From: Deltaproteobacteria bacterium
GTDB taxonomy: Bacteria > Myxococcota_A > Polyangia > HGW-17 > SLPX01
DNA length: 5,776 nucleotides
Assembly: GCA_011390535.1 (NCBI GenBank)
Contig: JAABSF010000158.1
Location: 1 to 5,776, forward strand
Reading direction: 5' to 3'
Each line of letters starts with the position of its first letter. Position 1 is the stretch's first letter. The notes beneath the pieces are model-generated. The model saw only the letters and a program-made list of their open reading frames with translations. It did not search any database and was not told where the DNA came from. Made by a program: the position numbers and the translations under genes. Below, piece by piece: positions 1-4,031 of this stretch.

Positions 1-904
1 CCCGCAGAAGGTATGCCGGGTGGAATGTAGGCATTAGTTGCCATTCCAAGAACTGCCTGAACTCTCCGCGTAGAACGGATATGGGTGTTGTAGTGTCCAG
101 TAGTGTCTGAGCGGCTATTCTTCCAAGGGCGATGATGATTGAAGGATCTATACACTGGAGCTGGGCCAAGAGAAAGGGTTTGCAGTGGAGCATTTCTTCG
201 GGAAGAGGGTCTCTGTTGCGGGGAGGGCGGCATTTCAAAATATTGGCGATATATACTTCTTCTCTCTCCAGGCCCATGGCTTTGAGCATTTTTGTAAAAA
301 GCGAACCCGCCGCGCCGACAAAAGGTACCCCTGAGCGGTCTTCTTCAAACCCGGGTGCTTCCCCTATAAAAACCAGGTCTGCATTCGGATTGCCCTCTCC
401 AAAAACGATGGTATTCCGTGATTCGTGAAGCGGACAGCGAGCGCATTCACCCAAAAAATCCCTGATCTGTTTGAGCCCTTCTTGGCCTTTGACGTTGATT
501 CGCGTCAAAACGGAGGTTACATCTTCTGTGGATGCCTCCGGATCTTTCTCTCTCCTTTGTTGAACACCGGGTACACGGGTATTCACGTGTTCAACAGCCT
601 TTTCTGATTGAGACGAGAAGTGCGCATCGTGGTTTCTGTCGCCAACTTTGCTTTTGCTTGCTCTTTTGTTTGTGCGTTGTCTCTCGTTTGTTGATCGGGG
701 CTTTTGGGTCGTGGGTATGTCTCCATCCAAATCGGACGAAGGTCCCGAAGTACCACGGTGAACAGCCCAGACCCCCTGTTTTTCGAGCCGCAACAGATGG
801 GCTCTGAGGCCTGCTGTGATAGAGTATAACTCACTCAGTGGTGTACTGTTCTGTAAGGAATCTTCATGGTTTTCTTTATCGCTGGGTTGTCGTTTACTGC
901 TCAT
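1..904 (-). CDS. Family-4 uracil-DNA glycosylase with long N-terminal extension (partial, C-terminus beyond left edge)
   Basis: Predicted iron-sulfur uracil-DNA glycosylase that removes uracil from DNA in base-excision repair, in the cytoplasm. I translated the minus strand: 301 codons are visible and the frame is open at the left edge. The catalytic domain begins near residue 140. Four cysteines, C154, C157 (CARCP), C225 (KCRPPRN) and C241, have the family-4 spacing for a 4Fe-4S cluster. Motif A is GEAPGFEED (181-189), followed by GVPFVGAAG. The second catalytic motif is HPAYLLR with H295. The ATG at 904-902 is chosen because AGGAA lies 6 bases upstream; the frame is open only to a stop at 968-970. 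Before the domain there is an extension of about 130 residues: an amphipathic segment near 33-48 (LRAHLLRLEKQGVWAV), then a polar linker at 49-128. Similar extensions are, as I recall, common in deltaproteobacterial homologues. The family assignment is firm; the role of the extension is unknown. Confidence 0.93.
   Translation of the reverse strand, partial: MSSKRQPSDKENHEDSLQNSTPLSELYSITAGLRAHLLRLEKQGVWAVHRGTSGPSSDLDGDIPTTQKPRSTNERQRTNKRASKSKVGDRNHDAHFSSQSEKAVEHVNTRVPGVQQRREKDPEASTEDVTSVLTRINVKGQEGLKQIRDFLGECARCPLHESRNTIVFGEGNPNADLVFIGEAPGFEEDRSGVPFVGAAGSLFTKMLKAMGLEREEVYIANILKCRPPRNRDPLPEEMLHCKPFLLAQLQCIDPSIIIALGRIAAQTLLDTTTPISVLRGEFRQFLEWQLMPTFHPAYLLR
558..596. repeat. Perfect 10-bp inverted repeat inside the glycosylase linker
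   Basis: TGTTGAACAC at 558-567 is exactly complementary to GTGTTCAACA at 587-596, with a 19-base loop. The loop itself holds a direct repeat (CGGGTA at 569 region and again near 579). It lies in the codons for about residues 103-116 of the polar linker, so coding constraint there is probably weak. There is no T-run beside it, so it is not a classical intrinsic terminator. Confidence 0.7.
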
Positions 905-950
905 AAATAATTCCTGACTCTCTGCTTTGCTCGCAACTTCCTGGAAGGAT

Positions 951-958
951 GTTATAGT
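951..958. promoter_or_regulatory. Overlapping divergent -10-like elements
   Basis: The divergent intergenic region has TATAAC reading on the minus strand (956 down to 951) and TATAGT reading on the plus strand (953-958), sharing the same TATA. The minus-strand box would start a transcript about 40 bases before the glycosylase ATG. Neither has a good -35 at 16-18 bases; the nearest candidates (TTGTCT minus, TTGCTC plus) are 20 bases away. This is a weak candidate for a shared divergent promoter. Confidence 0.22.
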
Positions 959-1098
959 TACCGAATGTCACGTTTCAGACAAGATAAGTTTCGAAAAAGG
1001 TTTTTAAGTTTTTGATGACCAATATGACCGCATTATATGTGATGGTTTTCGGTTCATGGAGTAGACATCGCCGAAAGGCTTTTATGCAAAGGGGAAAA

Positions 1099-2214
1099 AT
1101 GAGAGTGCTCTTGTCGGCAAATACTGAACTGCGGAAAATGGGATGTCGAGACAACGTGCACAGCGCCATGTGCGGCTCCACGTGTGGCTCGGGGTTTAGA
1201 AAAGAGACCCGATCTGATCGAGCAGGATGGTTTTTTCTCGTTTCTTCGATAGCCCTTTTTTTAATTCTAGGGTTTCCCGGGCAAGCTTTGGCTTTCGGGC
1301 CGGCGACGCACATAGATCTGGGGCTTAGTGTTTTGCGTTACGCGGCCATTTTGCCCCCCCTGATGAGAAAGCTATTAAAAAGCCATCCTGATGCTTTTTT
1401 GTACGGTGGTTTCGCAGCGGATCAAGTGGTGGGAAAAAATATGGCTCAGCAGATTCACCATTGTCATAACTGGAACGTAGGATTTCGGATGTTGGACGCA
1501 GCTCCAAATGACAGAATTAAATCGTTATGCTGGGGTTTTTTGTCCCATTTGGCCGCCGACGTGATAGCGCACAATTACTATGTGCCCATGAAGGTGTTGG
1601 CTAGCTATAGGTCCAGAATGACTCGACACGTCTACTGGGAGGTTCGATATGATCAGGTCATGCATGCCAGTGAAAGTGTGTGGTCCACTTTGAATCATTT
1701 GGGAGGAGAACGGTTCCCGGAAGAGGACGCCTTTTTGAGAGAGGAGCTGAGTAGGGCCAGCAGGGTTTTGCCCTATGAGGTTTCACGTGGGATTTTTAAC
1801 AGCATAATGTTGTTGAATCGGGCCGAGCGTTGGCGTGAGATGATCTCAAATGCAGCCGATCGTTCACGTTGGAAGCTCAGGGAAGATGATCTTCACACTT
1901 GTAATAAGATGGCACTGGATGCGGTATGCGCATTATTGATTGATGGAAAGAGGGCTTCACCCGTCAAAGTGGATCCCACAGGTATGGCTGTCTTGGCTGA
2001 GGCGAAACAATTACGCAAAAAGCTTAAAAGAAAAATGAAAAAAGGAATTTTGGCGGAGAGGTTATCACCGGCCACGGAAGACAGAATTGGTTCACGGCTG
2101 CGGGAAGCTCTATCGCCCGGTTTCAGCGGAGAGGAAAGCTCCATTTTACCAGGCGTCGAAGAGATTTTGGAGTGGGAGAGAATAGAGACTCCCGGTGCGA
2201 GCCCCAACACATAG
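1099..2214 (+). CDS. Secreted zinc-dependent phospholipase C family protein
   Basis: Predicted exported metallohydrolase of the zinc-dependent phospholipase C/S1-P1 nuclease-like fold. Numbering from the ATG at 1099, a hydrophobic stretch (about 42-60) ends in QALA, and the predicted mature protein begins at F66 with FGPATH. Zinc phospholipases use the mature N-terminal residue as a metal ligand. Further candidate ligands come in family order: H71 (PATH), D108 (FAADQ), H121/H123 (HHCHNW), H150-xxx-D154 with H158, and H177-xxx-E181; HxxxD and HxxxE are family hallmarks. The C-terminal third is charged, with a basic run (KQLRKKLKRKMKK) near 303-315, and matches nothing I recognise. The start is uncertain. 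The ATG at 1099 has AAAGGGG just upstream but gives a long n-region. In-frame ATGs at 1012, 1084, 1138 and 1168 are possible; 1168 gives the most ordinary signal peptide but has no ribosome site. Substrate is unknown. Confidence 0.85.
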   Translation: MRVLLSANTELRKMGCRDNVHSAMCGSTCGSGFRKETRSDRAGWFFLVSSIALFLILGFPGQALAFGPATHIDLGLSVLRYAAILPPLMRKLLKSHPDAFLYGGFAADQVVGKNMAQQIHHCHNWNVGFRMLDAAPNDRIKSLCWGFLSHLAADVIAHNYYVPMKVLASYRSRMTRHVYWEVRYDQVMHASESVWSTLNHLGGERFPEEDAFLREELSRASRVLPYEVSRGIFNSIMLLNRAERWREMISNAADRSRWKLREDDLHTCNKMALDAVCALLIDGKRASPVKVDPTGMAVLAEAKQLRKKLKRKMKKGILAERLSPATEDRIGSRLREALSPGFSGEESSILPGVEEILEWERIETPGASPNT

Positions 2215-2218
2215 AATA

Positions 2219-2236
2219 AAATCAATTAAATCAATT
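2219..2236. repeat. Tandem 9-bp AT-rich repeat between convergent genes
   Basis: AAATCAATT occurs twice, back to back, in the 16-base gap between the phospholipase-like gene and the EAL gene. The second copy covers the TGA stop (2231-2233) and the last Asn codon of the EAL protein. No hairpin terminator is evident on either strand, so how the two converging transcripts end is unclear. The short duplication may simply be replication slippage. Confidence 0.6.
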
Positions 2237-3742
2237 TGTGGAAATTTTCTGAATGAACTGGGGGGCCGGCCGCGCCAAATAGAAACCTTGCATTAGATGG
2301 CAGCCGAGGGAGCGTACCATTTCCATTTGTGGTTTTGTTTCTATGCCTTCCGCTACAACCTGGCAGTCAATGGTCTGTGCAAAAGATACCATTTTTCGAA
2401 CGAGATCCTGGCGAATCCTGCTCTCTTCGATGCCTCTTATCAGTAACATATCCAGTTTTATGATCTCAGGTTCCAGCTCCGCCACGGTATTGAGCGCGGA
2501 ATACCCCGAACCCAAGTCGTCGATAGCCACCACAAAGCCAAGCTTTCTGAGGGTTGAAAGCCGATTACGGAACAATTGGAAGTCCTCTATAGCCGCACGT
2601 TCAGTTATCTCAAGGACCATTCGTTTGCCTATCGATGTGAGCCATTCAGGAGGGTCAAGCAGTTCCGGATCGGCCAAGTCGTCCGGATGGAGATTCATGA
2701 ACATGAGATGTTCATCAGGCATCTCTTGAACAGATTCTGCTGTCATCCTTCTCAGCATGCGAGACAATTTTCGTGCTCTCTTTGTTTTCTCGGCGATATC
2801 AAAGAGCACCAGCGGGCTGGCCAATTCTTGTGTTGTGCAACGGACAAGGGCTTCGTGGCCATAGATGCTCATATCGGAGCTGCGAACTATGGGTTGGTAA
2901 TGAAGCATGAAGTCGTTATTTTCCATGGATGTTTCGAGAATTCTAGCTTGCGCTTCGCGCACATGCTGTCCCACGTCCATGGCATTGTGGAGAGCGTGTT
3001 GTATAGTTCTGTAAACAAGACGTTCGGGGTGAATCCTGGGGACTTGACGTCCGTGAGCCATCCCTACATAGACTTTGCTGACCGAGGCCAGATCGTCATC
3101 CAACACTGCAATGTGACGCGCCAGCCCTTCAGCTAACTGATGCCTCACATGCGAGTCAAATTTGTGGGATGGACACAAGATCACGAAATCGTCCGCAAAA
3201 GTTCGATTCAATGAAGCTGCGCCACGATCCGAACGTAATTGTGCTGTTGTTTGTCGCAAAACATGTGATGTAGAACCAGTGAGAGCTTCCAATGCTTCCC
3301 ACCCGAAACGGTCTTCCACCATCTTTCCGTTTGGAAACGAAATGTAAAAAACGGTAAACACCTGGGATTTCGACAACACTACTGCGATGGCTTGATGAAG
3401 GGATGTTAGAGCGTCGTTCTCAGTGATTGGATCTTTACATGCTCTCGGGTTGTCAAGGCTTGAACGAGAGTGCCCGAGGTTAAGTGTTGCTGCATGGCGG
3501 ATTCCAGGAAGCCTTGCAGTTTCGGATCTGTGTGGAGTGATTTTCCTTCGTTTTAGGTTCTTCTTTTGTTCATCTCCATTGGTTGGTTTGACTTTTTGCT
3601 TAGACCTAATGTCCGAGTTCCCTGCTTCTTGCGAATACTCTCCTATAGAGCCGGAATCGTTGCCCGATGGTCTGGTTTTGAATTCTTCGGTTTTATCCTG
3701 TCGGTTTTCCGAATTCAGGAATTTGCCGATTTTCTTCTTCAT
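2231..3742 (-). CDS. Degenerate GGDEF-EAL protein, predicted cytoplasmic c-di-GMP phosphodiesterase
   Basis: 503-residue soluble protein predicted to hydrolyse cyclic di-GMP to pGpG. Residues 1-105 form a Lys/Ser/Asn-rich, probably disordered tail with no membrane segment. Residues 108-265 resemble a GGDEF domain whose signature has become FADDF (182-186); the inhibitory RxxD site reads RGAA (173-176), so cyclase activity is unlikely. The EAL domain (272-500) looks complete: YQPIV, E297-A-L-V-R, N350 (MNLHP), E378 (LEITER), D408-D409 (IDDLGSGYS), K429 (IIKLD), E465 (VAEGIET) and Q485 (MQGFYLARP). The ATG at 3742 is the only start before an upstream in-frame stop (3776-3778). Its leader is purine-rich but has no strong Shine-Dalgarno at normal spacing, which suggests modest translation. 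A promoter candidate with paired inverted repeats lies about 110-140 bases upstream. No sensor domain is visible, so any input signal would act through the degenerate GGDEF domain or the tail. Confidence 0.92.
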   Translation of the reverse strand: MKKKIGKFLNSENRQDKTEEFKTRPSGNDSGSIGEYSQEAGNSDIRSKQKVKPTNGDEQKKNLKRRKITPHRSETARLPGIRHAATLNLGHSRSSLDNPRACKDPITENDALTSLHQAIAVVLSKSQVFTVFYISFPNGKMVEDRFGWEALEALTGSTSHVLRQTTAQLRSDRGAASLNRTFADDFVILCPSHKFDSHVRHQLAEGLARHIAVLDDDLASVSKVYVGMAHGRQVPRIHPERLVYRTIQHALHNAMDVGQHVREAQARILETSMENNDFMLHYQPIVRSSDMSIYGHEALVRCTTQELASPLVLFDIAEKTKRARKLSRMLRRMTAESVQEMPDEHLMFMNLHPDDLADPELLDPPEWLTSIGKRMVLEITERAAIEDFQLFRNRLSTLRKLGFVVAIDDLGSGYSALNTVAELEPEIIKLDMLLIRGIEESRIRQDLVRKMVSFAQTIDCQVVAEGIETKPQMEMVRSLGCHLMQGFYLARPAPQFIQKISTN

Positions 3743-3813
3743 TAGTTTCTTTCTGCTTCCGTAGTCTATCGCTTCTCAGCAAACGAATCTCCAGCCCGCC
3801 AAACGCTCATTTC

Positions 3814-3828
3814 TTTCATCAAATGAAA
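3814..3828. repeat. Inverted repeat 1 (6-3-6) in the EAL gene leader
   Basis: TTTCAT-CAA-ATGAAA is a perfect 6-bp inverted repeat with a 3-base centre. It lies in the predicted 5' leader of the EAL gene, and its centre is 21 bases from that of the neighbouring repeat. It could be half of a tandem operator or a small mRNA hairpin. Confidence 0.5.
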
Positions 3829-3834
3829 ATGGCT

Positions 3835-3849
3835 ACTCTCTTAGAGAGT
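3835..3849. repeat. Inverted repeat 2 (6-3-6) at the predicted EAL transcription start
   Basis: ACTCTC-TTA-GAGAGT is a perfect 6-bp inverted repeat with a 3-base centre. It sits about where transcription would begin from the minus-strand promoter candidate at 3855-3882. That position would suit a repressor operator or a 5'-terminal stem-loop on the mRNA. Confidence 0.5.
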
Positions 3850-3854
3850 TAACA

Positions 3855-3882
3855 CATTTAGACGTTCCGTTTCTAGTGTCAA
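3855..3882 (-). promoter_or_regulatory. Candidate sigma-70 promoter for the EAL gene
   Basis: On the minus strand a perfect TTGACA (3882 down to 3877) is followed after 16 bases by TAAATG (3860 down to 3855), a poor -10 with three of six consensus bases. Transcription would start near 3848, giving a leader of about 106 bases before the ATG at 3742. The exact -35 and its location between two co-directional genes support it; the weak -10 is the main doubt and could mean dependence on an activator. Confidence 0.4.
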
Positions 3883-3912
3883 GTTAGTCGAAAGAGCGTG
3901 CGACTTCCATAG

Positions 3913-3921
3913 TGGTATAAT
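3913..3921 (+). promoter_or_regulatory. Plus-strand extended -10 box (TGGTATAAT)
   Basis: A consensus TATAAT at 3916-3921 is preceded by TG at the extended -10 position. No -35 resembling TTGACA lies at 16-18 bases. A transcript from here would start near 3928 and run antisense into the 3' end of the PHP gene. The only small reading frame just downstream is a 33-codon GTG-start ORF (3938-4039) of no recognisable family. The box may be functional or a chance match in an A+T-rich gap. Confidence 0.28.
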
Positions 3922-4031
3922 GTGCTAAAGGATAATTGTGCATCGAGCCATTCATGTGCAGGACAAAAAAACTAAAATCGTTCCAACGCGCCCTACCCGC
4001 ATTTCCTGTTCCCTCGAGCCTGCCTATCGAT

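Noticed and set aside
132..428. A plus-strand 98-codon frame
   Set aside because: It is antisense to the catalytic domain of the uracil-DNA glycosylase, whose cysteines and motifs read cleanly on the minus strand.
975..1313. A minus-strand 112-codon frame overlapping the start of the phospholipase-like gene
   Set aside because: It shows no family resemblance and overlaps the signal peptide and FGPATH motif of the plus-strand gene.
2265..2272. GGCCGGCC palindrome near the end of the EAL gene
   Set aside because: It is explained by the codons of the RPAPQF segment; an 8-base restriction-site palindrome alone is not evidence of function.
2576..3136. A plus-strand 186-codon frame
   Set aside because: It is antisense to the EAL and degenerate GGDEF domains, which carry all the recognisable motifs; it has no ribosome site or family resemblance.
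3965..3988. Possible minus-strand terminator for the PHP gene: CGTTGGAACG then T-rich sequence with a run of seven T
   Set aside because: The stem is only 4 bp with a 2-base loop and is separated from the T-run by about seven bases, too weak to call.
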